In this document: positions 43,262 to 51,087 of the stretch, piece by piece
Layout: each line of letters opens with the position of its first letter
Numbering within the stretch: the first letter of the stretch is position 1
Source: Synergistota bacterium
GTDB taxonomy: Bacteria; Synergistota; GBS-1
Direction: 5' to 3'
DNA length: 64,000 nucleotides
NCBI GenBank assembly: GCA_025060595.1
Contig: JANXBX010000006.1
Coordinates: forward strand, 66,825-130,824
The notes under the pieces: generated by a model
What the model was told of the DNA's origin: nothing
Seen by the model: the letters and a program-made list of their open reading frames with translations, nothing else
Database searches by the model: none
Made by a program: the position numbers and the translations under genes

Positions 43262-44429
43262 CTCTTGAAAGCACCCTCCTAACTTTATCTACGACAAAAA
43301 GGATTTCCTCCTCACTTATAACAAGAGGAGGAAGAAACCTCATTACAGTAGGCCCAGCTTGAAGGGCTAAAACCCCTTCTTCAGCCAGAGCCTTAAGGTA
43401 AGGGGCGCTCCTTTTCTTTAACTCGATACCTATCATTAAACCTAAACCCCTTACATCTTTAACAAAGGGGGAATCTATGCTTTTCAATCCATCGATAAAT
43501 AAACCACCTAATTTTTCAGCCCTTTTGTCGAGGACCTTCTCTCTCATAAACCTTATTGCCGCCCTCGCAGCAGCACATGAAAGAGGATTTCCGCCAAAGG
43601 TCGAACCATGGGTTCTAGATGGTACTTTGCCTAAAGACTCTCTCATTACGACTGCACCTATAGGAAGACCTCCTGCCATACCTTTAGCTAAACAAACCAT
43701 ATCAGGGGAAAGATCATGCCACTGGAAACCGAAGAACTTACCGGTTCTACAGAAACCAGTTTGAATTTCATCAGATATAAATAAAGCCCCTTTACTTTTA
43801 CAAAGATCCTGAGCAAATCTTAAAAACCCCCCACTTATAGGGTAAACCCCTCCTTCACCCTGAACGGGCTCGAATATAAACGCTGCAGTATCTTCATCTA
43901 TCGCCTTCTCAAGCTCTTCCCCATTCTCTGGTTCCACGTGAACAAAACCCGGAACCAACGGTTCAAAAGGCTCTCTATATTTAGGATTCCAAGTAGCGCT
44001 TAAGGCCCCAAAGGTTCTTCCATGAAAACCCCTTTTCAAAGCAACTATCTTCTTTCTCCCTGTTAGAAGTCTCGCAAACTTTATAGCCGCTTCAATAGCC
44101 TCTGTACCACTGTTACATAAAAAAACGCTACCCATATACTCCGGCATAACATCAAGAAGCTCTTTATAAAGAAGGGCTCTCTCCTCATGATAAAAAGTTT
44201 CGGAGCAAACTATAAGTTTTTTAGCCTGCGTTTCTATAGCTTCAAGAACATAAGGATTAGCATGCCCTACTATGCCTACCCCGTGCCCTCCAACACAATC
44301 TATATATTCCCTCCCCTGATCATCCCAAACTCTAGCTCCCTCTCCCCTAACTAACCTCAAGGGCACCTTGGGATATACTCCACTTCCATACTTCTCTTCC
44401 AGCTCTATCAGATTCAAGGTTAAGCTCAC
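43227..44429 (-). CDS. lysJ: LysW-aminoadipate/glutamate semialdehyde aminotransferase LysJ
   Basis: A 400-residue class III PLP aminotransferase of the ArgD/LysJ branch. LNLIELEEKYGSGVYPKVPL leads into LVRGEGARVWDDQGREYID; the cofactor region shows LCNSGTEAIEAAIKFARLL, FEPVQGEGGVYPI, DEIQTGFCRTGKFFGF and the PLP lysine in VCLAKGMAGGLPIGAVV. It starts at a GTG 4 bases after AAGGAG, inside the 3' end of lysZ (83-bp overlap). Here it would serve both lysine and ornithine synthesis. Confidence 0.92.
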   Translation of the reverse strand: MSLTLNLIELEEKYGSGVYPKVPLRLVRGEGARVWDDQGREYIDCVGGHGVGIVGHANPYVLEAIETQAKKLIVCSETFYHEERALLYKELLDVMPEYMGSVFLCNSGTEAIEAAIKFARLLTGRKKIVALKRGFHGRTFGALSATWNPKYREPFEPLVPGFVHVEPENGEELEKAIDEDTAAFIFEPVQGEGGVYPISGGFLRFAQDLCKSKGALFISDEIQTGFCRTGKFFGFQWHDLSPDMVCLAKGMAGGLPIGAVVMRESLGKVPSRTHGSTFGGNPLSCAAARAAIRFMREKVLDKRAEKLGGLFIDGLKSIDSPFVKDVRGLGLMIGIELKKRSAPYLKALAEEGVLALQAGPTVMRFLPPLVISEEEILFVVDKVRRVLSRDVSDRASSQDG

Positions 44430-45246
44430 TCCTTCCTCTAAATATGGTTCCTTTACCCTGGAGAGCTGATATAATCGGGCTCTCGATACAACCAGAGGCT
44501 ATTACACCTTCCCTGACTCCTCCTCTAACAGCTTCAAACAATGCCATCACCTTTTTCTTCATTCTACCTTTGGCTATCTGAAGTATCTCCTCTTCCATGT
44601 CAAGAGAAACCTCTTGAATTAAGCTTTCAGGATCACTTAAATCCCTTAAGAGGCCTGGCACATCCGAGAGAATAACCAAGCTTTCACTTCCTAAGGACAA
44701 AGCTATCTTTGATGCAAGGGTATCTCCATCAACGTTAAGGAGCTCTCCATTAAAGCCAAAGGCCAAGGGAGCTACTACAGGAACAAAACCCATATTTAAA
44801 AGCTCCCTTAAGAAAGAATCGTTAATCCTCTCTATCTTGCCGGAGTAGTCATCTTTTATAACCTTAACCTTCCCATCAGGTGTAAGAGCCTTTATAATCT
44901 TCCTCTCGGCTTCAATCAGCCTACCATCGGCTCCGCTTAAACCTATAGCTTGAACCCCTATGCTTTGAAGCTGAGCAACAAGAAATCTGTTTATCTTTCC
45001 AGCACACGCCATAACAAAGACTTCAAGAACCTCTTTCGTCGTTCTTCTGCTTTCAAACCCAGAAGGAGAAACCACCTTTTCTACCTCGACACCTAGCTTC
45101 CTTGATAGCTCATTTGTAGCCTCACCACCGCCATGGACTATAACAAGCTTTTCACCCATATCATAAAGCCTTTTAATATCACTGCATACATTTTTGAAAT
45201 TCCCATTCAGGCTTCCACCTATCTTTAAAACTATCAAAAACTTCAC
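44347..45246 (-). CDS. lysZ: LysW-aminoadipate/glutamate kinase LysZ
   Basis: An amino-acid kinase of the ArgB/LysZ family. The nucleotide site starts VLKIGGSLNG and VIVHGGGEATNELSRKLG; FVPVVAPLAFGFNGELLNVD and VDGDTLASKIALSLGSESL are substrate and ATP motifs. Start: a GTG at the lysY stop gives MKFLIVLKIGG; a TTG three codons later would match the usual MIVLKIGG start even better. The family normally ends near GKGTIF; here about 25 extra residues are read from DNA that also encodes the LysJ N-terminus. Confidence 0.9.
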   Translation of the reverse strand: MKFLIVLKIGGSLNGNFKNVCSDIKRLYDMGEKLVIVHGGGEATNELSRKLGVEVEKVVSPSGFESRRTTKEVLEVFVMACAGKINRFLVAQLQSIGVQAIGLSGADGRLIEAERKIIKALTPDGKVKVIKDDYSGKIERINDSFLRELLNMGFVPVVAPLAFGFNGELLNVDGDTLASKIALSLGSESLVILSDVPGLLRDLSDPESLIQEVSLDMEEEILQIAKGRMKKKVMALFEAVRGGVREGVIASGCIESPIISALQGKGTIFRGRSELNLESDRAGREVWKWSISQGALEVS

Positions 45247-45250
45247 CCCC

Positions 45251-46279
45251 CTAAACGGGATAAACAGGTACAAGCTTTAACCCCATATCTTCAGGCAATC
45301 CCAAAGCGATATTAGCCGCTTGAACTGCACTGCCTGATGCTCCTTTAACCAGATTATCTATAACGCTTACCACGGTTAATGCTCTTCCACCAGGATGAAG
45401 TTTAAGCCCGATCATACAAAGATTAGTCCCTGTAACCCATCTTGGATCAGGAAAACGAAGATGCTCCGGCTTAAAAGGACAGAGCTCAATAAAAGATTCA
45501 GAAGAATATCTATCCCTATAGATCTTAAGTATCTCCCTTTCACTAAGATCCTCTTTAAGCTCACATCTAACAACAGCTTGAATACCTCTGACAAGCTCAA
45601 CAGCTGTTATCCTTATCTCTCCATTAACTCCCGTCTCTTGAGTGACCTCAGCAAGGTGCCTATGCTCATAAGTAGCATAGATCCTTAAGGCCCTGCTTCT
45701 TTCTGGATGATGTCCGCCCTCTGAAGGCTTAGCTCCTCCCGCAGAAGAACCAACCCTTACATCCGCATGAAAACTTTCCAATAGCTTCTTCTCAGCCAAT
45801 GGCAAAAGAGCCAAATTTATAGCTGTTGCATTACATCCCACACCCGAGATCAACTTAGCGCTTCGTAACTCCTCTCTATGAGCCTCGGGAAGACCATAGA
45901 CTGAACTTTTCAGAAGCTCCGGATAAGGATGGCTCCAAGAGTACCACTTTTCATACTCCCTGGGCTCCTTAAGCCTGAAGTTAGCGCTTAAGTCAACAAC
46001 CTTTTTCCCCTTATCGTATATTTCTTTAACGAGATCAGCTCCCTCACCATGAGATAGAGCAACAAAGGCTATATCAAAATCCTCATCAAGGGCTTCTCCG
46101 TAACTTATAAAGTTATCCTTAAAAAAAGGCCTTAGGTGAGGATGATACCTCCAGATGGGCTCCCCTACCGCCCCCTGAGAGGCAACGCCTATAACCTTTA
46201 TCCCTTCATGAAAAGAAAGTATCCTCAACAGCTCTCCTCCAGTGTATCCCCTTCCTCCGAACACAATAGCCTTTATCAC
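45251..46279 (-). CDS. lysY: LysW-aminoadipyl/glutamyl-phosphate reductase LysY
   Basis: A 342-residue ArgC/LysY-type semialdehyde dehydrogenase. IVFGGRGYTGGELLRIL is the NADP site and LISGVGCNATAINLALLPLA holds the catalytic cysteine. VGSSAGGAKPSEGGHHPERS is typical of the LysY branch that handles LysW-linked substrates. It reduces the acyl phosphate made by LysZ to the semialdehyde. It overlaps the upstream lysX copy by 4 bp. Confidence 0.93.
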   Translation of the reverse strand: MIKAIVFGGRGYTGGELLRILSFHEGIKVIGVASQGAVGEPIWRYHPHLRPFFKDNFISYGEALDEDFDIAFVALSHGEGADLVKEIYDKGKKVVDLSANFRLKEPREYEKWYSWSHPYPELLKSSVYGLPEAHREELRSAKLISGVGCNATAINLALLPLAEKKLLESFHADVRVGSSAGGAKPSEGGHHPERSRALRIYATYEHRHLAEVTQETGVNGEIRITAVELVRGIQAVVRCELKEDLSEREILKIYRDRYSSESFIELCPFKPEHLRFPDPRWVTGTNLCMIGLKLHPGGRALTVVSVIDNLVKGASGSAVQAANIALGLPEDMGLKLVPVYPV

Positions 46280-47106
46280 GAAAGCACCTCCTCAACATAG
46301 TCAGCTATCATCTCTCCCACATCGATTCCAACATCTCTGGATGATCTTGCAAACTCTGGCGTAGAATTAACTTCATTAACTAGAAGCCCTCTTTCGCTCT
46401 CAAAGAGATCCAAAGCTATAAAGTCTCCACCAACGATAGAAGCCACCTTTTCCGATATTCTAATTAACTCATCACTTACGGAACATAACGCAGCTTTAGC
46501 TCCTCTAGCCGTATTTGTTACCCAATGGGAAGAGCTTCTATAAACCGCATACTTAACTTTCCCACCTATAACAAGAACCCTGATATCCCTTCCAGGCTTC
46601 CTTACATACTCTTGAATATAAAAGGCCTTCTGATGAACTCCTCCTAAGTTCCAGCGACAAAATATTATAGCTTCGGCAGCATCCCTATCATTAACCTTTG
46701 CTAAGAGCCTTCCCCAGGAACCGTTAACGGGCTTTATAACAGCAGGATAACCAATCTCCTCTAAGGCCTCTAAAGCCTTCTCAGGGGTAAAAGCAAGATA
46801 GGTACGGGGAACAGGAATTCCCTCCTTGGCCAAAAGCTCGGTAGTCAAAGCTTTATCGTTACAGACGACCATTGTTCTAAAGGGATTTATAACCTTAACT
46901 CCCCTATCCTCAAGCAAAAAGGATATATAAGTAGCCTGAGAGGCACTTAAGGTTCTATTTATAGCTAATCTAGCTCCAGGAACTCCATTACCTAACTCCC
47001 AAAGGGTCCTATTCCCCAGAACCTTTTCCACCTTTATCCCCCTTCTACTTAAAGCTTTATCTATTATCCTTTCCTCATCCCTCAAAATCGTATAGATTAA
47101 GAGAAT
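46276..47106 (-). CDS. lysX: LysW-amino acid ligase, copy 1 (LysX/ArgX-type, ATP-grasp)
   Basis: A RimK-like ATP-grasp ligase that joins the alpha-amino group of aminoadipate or glutamate to the C-terminal Glu of LysW. Features: [90 protein letters not shown] and LLVNEVNSTPEFARSSRDVG. The frame is open to 47169, but upstream starts overlap lysW and lack well-placed ribosome sites. An ATT at 47106, eight bases after GGAGG, gives MLLIYTILRDEERIIDKALS, which fits the family N-terminus. Substrate (aminoadipate or glutamate) is not certain. Confidence 0.87.
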   Translation of the reverse strand: MLLIYTILRDEERIIDKALSRRGIKVEKVLGNRTLWELGNGVPGARLAINRTLSASQATYISFLLEDRGVKVINPFRTMVVCNDKALTTELLAKEGIPVPRTYLAFTPEKALEALEEIGYPAVIKPVNGSWGRLLAKVNDRDAAEAIIFCRWNLGGVHQKAFYIQEYVRKPGRDIRVLVIGGKVKYAVYRSSSHWVTNTARGAKAALCSVSDELIRISEKVASIVGGDFIALDLFESERGLLVNEVNSTPEFARSSRDVGIDVGEMIADYVEEVLS

Positions 47107-47128
47107 CTTCTTGTCCTCCGTCCCAAGG

Positions 47129-47299
47129 CTACTCCCCCCAATCCTCTTCAACCTCGGGAGCAACCTCAAGCTCCAAAGGATTAAGACTCACAATCTCAAG
47201 TTCAACACCACAATCAGGACATATAACAATTTCTCCCACCTCTGGATCTTCAAGCTCTAATACCACATCACACTCAGGACAACGAGATTTAATCACCAT
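47129..47299 (-). CDS. lysW: Amino-group carrier protein LysW
   Basis: A 56-residue acidic carrier starting MVIKSRCPECDVVLELEDPE. Two CxxC pairs (CPEC and CPDC) form the zinc finger, and the C-terminus EVEEDWGE carries the conserved terminal Glu to which the substrate is attached. The ATG follows GGGGGTGAATTTA; an upstream in-frame ATG overlaps the first ligase gene and is less likely. The genes on both sides encode LysW ligases. Confidence 0.95.
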   Translation of the reverse strand: MVIKSRCPECDVVLELEDPEVGEIVICPDCGVELEIVSLNPLELEVAPEVEEDWGE

Positions 47300-47313
47300 T
47301 AAATTCACCCCCA

Positions 47314-48150
47314 TCAAAGGAAACTTTTTATATACCTTACTATCTCCCCTGGTATGTCCACACCCGTAGGGGCAATGCTATTTCTAAACTCAGGGGAGTG
47401 ATTTATCTCGTTAACCAAGAGCTCACCCGAGGGTGTCTCAAAAATATCAAGGGCTACCACCTCTCCATCTACAGCACGAGCTGCTCTTTCAGAAAGCTCA
47501 ACTAGCTCAGAAGTTAATGGGCAGTTTCTAGCTTCACCACCACGAGCGGTATTTGTTATCCAGTGAGGCGAAACCCTATATATGGCAGCAACACACTTGC
47601 GTCCTATAACGAAGCTTCTTATATCCCTGCCAGGCTTATTCACATACTCTTGAATATAGAAGATCTTCTGAAGCCCATTTCCTAAAGTGTACTTATGTTC
47701 CAATACCGCCTCAGCCGCATCTTTATCATTAACCTTCGCTAAAAGCCTTCCCCAAGAACCATTAACAGGCTTAACAACCGCTGGATATCCAACCCTCTCT
47801 ATTGCCTTTAAAGCATTCTCTGGAGAAAAAGCAAGATAAGTACGCGGAACAGGAATACCATTTTCCACCAAGAGAAGAGTTGTTATAGCTTTATCTAGAC
47901 AGCTAGATATTGCCCTAGAGGAACTTATTACCCTTATTCCGTTACTTTCAAGGACCCGCGATACATAGAAAGCATGAGAGGCTGAAATAACGCGGTTTAA
48001 AACCACCGCAGGGGGTTTAATAGAAAGCTCCCCATTAGCAAAGAGAGGAAGTAAAAGACTATCCTCGTGAAGAAGATTTAGAGCAACACCCTCCCTTTCA
48101 AAGGCATCGATAAGCAACTTTTCCTCAACTCTTAACCTTGAGTAGACCAT
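47314..48150 (-). CDS. lysX: LysW-amino acid ligase, copy 2 (LysX/ArgX-type, ATP-grasp)
   Basis: A 278-residue paralogue of the other ligase. It has [80 protein letters not shown] and [20 protein letters not shown]. The NEIN-x3-EF-x-NS ending is close to the classic LysX/ArgX motif, while copy 1 is more divergent there (NEVNSTPEFARSS). Presence of two ligases with one carrier suggests one acts on aminoadipate (lysine) and the other on glutamate (arginine). It is the first structural gene after the leader attenuator. Confidence 0.9.
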   Translation of the reverse strand: MVYSRLRVEEKLLIDAFEREGVALNLLHEDSLLLPLFANGELSIKPPAVVLNRVISASHAFYVSRVLESNGIRVISSSRAISSCLDKAITTLLLVENGIPVPRTYLAFSPENALKAIERVGYPAVVKPVNGSWGRLLAKVNDKDAAEAVLEHKYTLGNGLQKIFYIQEYVNKPGRDIRSFVIGRKCVAAIYRVSPHWITNTARGGEARNCPLTSELVELSERAARAVDGEVVALDIFETPSGELLVNEINHSPEFRNSIAPTGVDIPGEIVRYIKSFL

Positions 48151-48202
48151 CCAAGCCTGCGCTTCCCCAAGTCAACCACCCTCCTTAAAAGATAGATATA
48201 AA

Positions 48203-48241
48203 AAAAGCCCCGCTCACCCTGGGAAGGTGAGCGGGGCTTTT
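48203..48241 (-). terminator. Intrinsic terminator of the LysW-operon leader
   Basis: A 16-bp perfect stem (AAAAGCCCCGCTCACC / GGTGAGCGGGGCTTTT) over a 7-base loop, running directly into seven Us on the reverse strand. It lies between the leader peptide stop codon and the first lysX start, i.e. downstream of the operon promoter, so it must be bypassed for expression. Confidence 0.9.
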
Positions 48242-48300
48242 AAAAATCCCTAGAGTTTAGCTTCAGCCTAAAGCTGAAGCAATAAACCCACCTTCCCAAG
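48218..48300 (-). promoter_or_regulatory. Antiterminator pairing of the LysW-operon attenuator
   Basis: The leader segment TGGGAAGGTG (48298-48289) is an exact reverse complement of CACCTTCCCA (48229-48220), which forms the top of the terminator 5' arm and its loop. With flanking and wobble pairs the helix extends to about 15 bp (48286-48300 with 48218-48232). The two structures cannot coexist. A small hairpin (GCTTCAGC / GCTGAAGC) lies between the two arms and overlaps the leader stop codon. Confidence 0.8.
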
Positions 48301-48376
48301 CCCTAAGCTTAGGCTTCTTGTAACCCTTGTTCCGCTTCAAAAGAGACTTGGAAAGATGAGCCTTTAAATTAATCAC
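48263..48376 (-). CDS. Lysine-rich leader peptide of the LysW operon
   Basis: A 37-residue ORF with a GTG start 9 bases after GGGAGG, beginning MINLKAHLSKSLLKRNKGYK and ending FIASALG. Seven of 37 residues are lysine (5, 10, 14, 17, 20, 21, 23), all encoded by AAG, and two are arginine (15, 25). The cluster at residues 14-25 lies just upstream of the antiterminator arm, which begins near codon 26. Stalling at these codons would leave that arm free; translation to the stop would cover it. This is the layout of trp/his-type leader peptides. Confidence 0.8.
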   Translation of the reverse strand: MINLKAHLSKSLLKRNKGYKKPKLRAWEGGFIASALG

Positions 48377-48409
48377 CCCAATTAACCTCCCTCACCAATT
48401 ATCGCGCAT

Positions 48410-48439
48410 AATATAGCATACTACTCTCTTCCCTGTCAA
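48410..48439 (-). promoter_or_regulatory. Promoter of the LysW operon
   Basis: Reverse strand: consensus TTGACA and TATATT separated by 18 bp. Transcription would start about 15 bases before the ribosome site of the leader peptide. Confidence 0.75.
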
Positions 48440-48524
48440 GGGTTTTTGAAATCAATATTTAAAGAAATTTACACCAGGGAAGTCTCAGAAATAACACCTT
48501 AAAAATAATCTCCTTTCAAACTTA

Positions 48525-48553
48525 TAGACACATAAATAGTCACTATCTATAAT
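48525..48553 (+). promoter_or_regulatory. Promoter of the SLC13/ArsB-like permease gene
   Basis: TAGACA and a consensus TATAAT with a 17-bp spacer, followed after about 40 bases by AAGGAGG and the start codon. It is divergent from the LysW-operon promoter about 90 bp away. Confidence 0.65.
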
Positions 48554-48607
48554 ATTATTAACTTAAGCTGTAGATATTAAGCAAAATCTTAAGGAGGGAT
48601 ACCTCTT

Positions 48608-49819
48608 ATGGATCTTTCCTCTTTAATATTTATTATAACTTATATACTTTTAGCAATAGGACAGCCACCTATCTTTCGAATAGATAGAACGGGTGCGGTA
48701 CTTATAGGCGCTACAGCTATGTTAGCATTAAAGGTTATATCCATTCAAGAAGCTTACTCGGCAATAGATTATAAAACGATAGCTACACTTTTCGGCTTAA
48801 TGGTCTTGGTGGCCCACTTTCGACTATCAGGAGCTTTAAATCTATTAGTAAAATACCTGATTTCAAAAGTTAAAAACCCCTCTGAACTTTTATATTTTAT
48901 AATCTTTAGCGCTGGTATTCTCTCAGCATTTCTAATGAATGATACGATATGCTTACTTTTCACTCCTCTGGTTTTAAAGATAACCAAGATATCAGGATTA
49001 AATCCTAAACCCTTTCTCTTAGCCCTATGTATGTCTGCAAATATTGGAAGCGTTGCCACGATCACTGGAAATCCCCAAAACCTTATAATAGGTATCTCCT
49101 CTGGACTAACATATAGTGAATTCTTTTACTATCTTTTCCCGGTTGCCATATTAGGGCTCCTCACTCTAATAACAATACTCAAAATAGCTTACAAGAAAGA
49201 ATTATCAAAGCCTATAAATAACGAAGTAAAGCTTAAATTTAGATACAAAAAACCCATCGTAATTAAATTCTATATCATCGCTCTATTATGTTTAATTGGC
49301 TTCTTTATAGGGCTACCCATACAAGGAGTGGCCATGATTACCGCCTGCCTACTTTTGATTACAAGGAGAATAAAACCTGAAAAAGTTTACAATCTGATAG
49401 ACTTCAAGCTTTTAGTCCTTTTCATAGGCCTATTCATAATAATAAAATCCTTCGAAAACTCAGCCCTATTTAAGCATCTCTCAGAAATCTCTGGAACCTT
49501 TCTAAAAAACCCACTTACCTTTGTATCATCGGTTACCATTTTATCTAACGCTGTAAGTAACGTCCCTGCAGTCTTAATATTCAAGCCCTTCATAGAAACC
49601 CTATCTTTAGGCAAGGAAGCATGGCTATACCTCGCCATGAGCTCAACATTAGCAGGAAATCTTACCGTACTTGGCTCTATAGCAAACATAATAGTCATAG
49701 AGTCAGCCTATCCGAAGGTAAAAATATCCTTCCTTGAGTACCTAAAGCTTGGCTTACCGGTAACCACTCTTACGCTACTTATTGGAACCCTATGGTTAAA
49801 AATAGCTTTACTCTGGTGA
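48608..49819 (+). CDS. SLC13/ArsB-superfamily anion permease
   Basis: A 403-residue membrane protein with about 11 helices in two similar halves. Each half has a re-entrant motif: FLMNDTICLLFTPLVL with NIGSVATITGNPQNLIIG, and ILSNAVSNVPAVLIFKP with STLAGNLTVLGSIANIIV. This pattern is typical of the ion transporter superfamily (SLC13 carboxylate carriers, ArsB, NhaD). It is monocistronic with its own promoter. Substrate could be a dicarboxylate, an anion or Na+/H+; it cannot be chosen from sequence. Confidence 0.8.
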   Translation: MDLSSLIFIITYILLAIGQPPIFRIDRTGAVLIGATAMLALKVISIQEAYSAIDYKTIATLFGLMVLVAHFRLSGALNLLVKYLISKVKNPSELLYFIIFSAGILSAFLMNDTICLLFTPLVLKITKISGLNPKPFLLALCMSANIGSVATITGNPQNLIIGISSGLTYSEFFYYLFPVAILGLLTLITILKIAYKKELSKPINNEVKLKFRYKKPIVIKFYIIALLCLIGFFIGLPIQGVAMITACLLLITRRIKPEKVYNLIDFKLLVLFIGLFIIIKSFENSALFKHLSEISGTFLKNPLTFVSSVTILSNAVSNVPAVLIFKPFIETLSLGKEAWLYLAMSSTLAGNLTVLGSIANIIVIESAYPKVKISFLEYLKLGLPVTTLTLLIGTLWLKIALLW

Positions 49820-49869
49820 TGAATCCTGATATAATGGTCGCGCTTGTATATAGCTAAGCAGCTAAAGTA

Positions 49870-50886
49870 TCATCTATTAATCATAATGAAAAGATCATTA
49901 GCTAAATCTTTATCAAGATTTTTTAAAACTTTATACTGCTTTATAGCAAAATTTTCCTCACCAAGCGCTAAATAAACCAGACCAAGACCATAACGTGATT
50001 TAGCGTGATCAGGTTTTAGCTCCACAGCTTTCTCTAAAGCATTTGATGCCTCAACATAGCGTTCAAGTTTCGCATAGCACACACCAAGATTATAATAGGC
50101 CAAGGCATAATCTGACTTTAACTCATTCACTTGCCTATAAATCCTTATTGCTTCACCATAGCGGCCGATCTTGCCATAAGCTGACCCAAGGTCATTAAGC
50201 ATATTAATATCATCTGGCTTCAGCTCAACAGCACACTTGAAGGCCCTTACCGACTCAGAATATTGATTTAGCTCCCAATAGTGCACTCCTATGCTATAAT
50301 AGGATAAAGCGAGATTATCATTGGCTTCCTTATAGTCAGGTCTTATCCTTACGGCCTGTCTAAAAGTCTCTATAGCATTTTCATACCGACCCAGTTTAGC
50401 ATAGGATAAACCGAGATTATAATAGGCTTCAGCACAATTAGGCTCTAACCTTATAAATTCCTTGAAAGCTTTGATCGCATCCTCATAGCAACCGAGATAT
50501 CCATAGACTAAGCCAAGACCTATATACGCTTCAGCAAAATTAGGATCCAGCTTTAAAGCTTTCTTAAACGATTCTATTGCTTCAGCATAACGTTCCAGCT
50601 TTATGTACGATAATCCATGGCTAGAATAACCCTTAGGCTCAACATACTGACCGAATTTAATACTAGATAAACTAAGCCCATGATAAGCTAAGACAAAATC
50701 AAGCCTTAATCTTATAGCTTCCTTAAGCTCTTCAATTCTTTCATCATCCTCTTCCTCAAAAACTCTTATACCAATACCAGAATAAAATTTAAGCATACTC
50801 TGCGCAAAAGCCATAGAAACAGGCAAGAAACAGAAAGTGAAAATAAAACAAGCTAATAAAAACCTTCTTCTTTGTAACATATCCAC
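49870..50886 (-). CDS. Exported tetratricopeptide-repeat protein
   Basis: A 338-residue protein with an N-terminal signal sequence (RRFLLACFIFTFCFLPVSMA) and about seven TPR units between residues 90 and 330; examples are AEAIESFKKALKLDPNFAEA, EDAIKAFKEFIRLEPNCAEA and ENAIETFRQAVRIRPDYKEA. TPR arrays bind proteins or peptides; the role here is unknown. Repeats 1-6 are close to consensus and the last is degenerate. It is probably periplasmic or membrane-attached. It does not share a transcript with neighbours. Confidence 0.85.
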   Translation of the reverse strand: MDMLQRRRFLLACFIFTFCFLPVSMAFAQSMLKFYSGIGIRVFEEEDDERIEELKEAIRLRLDFVLAYHGLSLSSIKFGQYVEPKGYSSHGLSYIKLERYAEAIESFKKALKLDPNFAEAYIGLGLVYGYLGCYEDAIKAFKEFIRLEPNCAEAYYNLGLSYAKLGRYENAIETFRQAVRIRPDYKEANDNLALSYYSIGVHYWELNQYSESVRAFKCAVELKPDDINMLNDLGSAYGKIGRYGEAIRIYRQVNELKSDYALAYYNLGVCYAKLERYVEASNALEKAVELKPDHAKSRYGLGLVYLALGEENFAIKQYKVLKNLDKDLANDLFIMINR

Positions 50887-50927
50887 ACCACCCTAAGAAG
50901 CCTTAAAACAGGCTAATATCATTAGGT

Positions 50928-50955
50928 ATTATCTCAAAAATAAAATTAAAGTCAA
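50928..50955 (-). promoter_or_regulatory. Promoter of the TPR protein gene
   Basis: Reverse strand: TTGACT and GATAAT with a 16-bp spacer, about 40 bp before the start codon. Confidence 0.6.
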
Positions 50956-51024
50956 TAGATTTACAAAAGGCAGAAAAGAAATAAAAATTATTTTAAGCAA
51001 GATGCCAACCGCATCAGAAAATCA

Positions 51025-51053
51025 TTGACTTTTAAAACTCATTAATTTAAATT
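51025..51053 (+). promoter_or_regulatory. Promoter of the sodium:solute symporter gene
   Basis: TTGACT and TAAATT with a 17-bp spacer; the start codon follows after a short leader with AAAGGAGG. Confidence 0.6.
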
Positions 51054-51087
51054 ATCCTTGAAGTAATTTCAGAAAGGAGGGAAGGAT

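Noticed and set aside
43168-43362. Plus-strand frame over the lysK/lysJ junction
   Set aside because: No ribosome site or family resemblance; it is antisense to the overlap of two real genes.
48200-48400. Lysine riboswitch upstream of the LysW operon
   Set aside because: The leader is too short for the roughly 170-nt lysine aptamer and holds a well-formed leader ORF instead.
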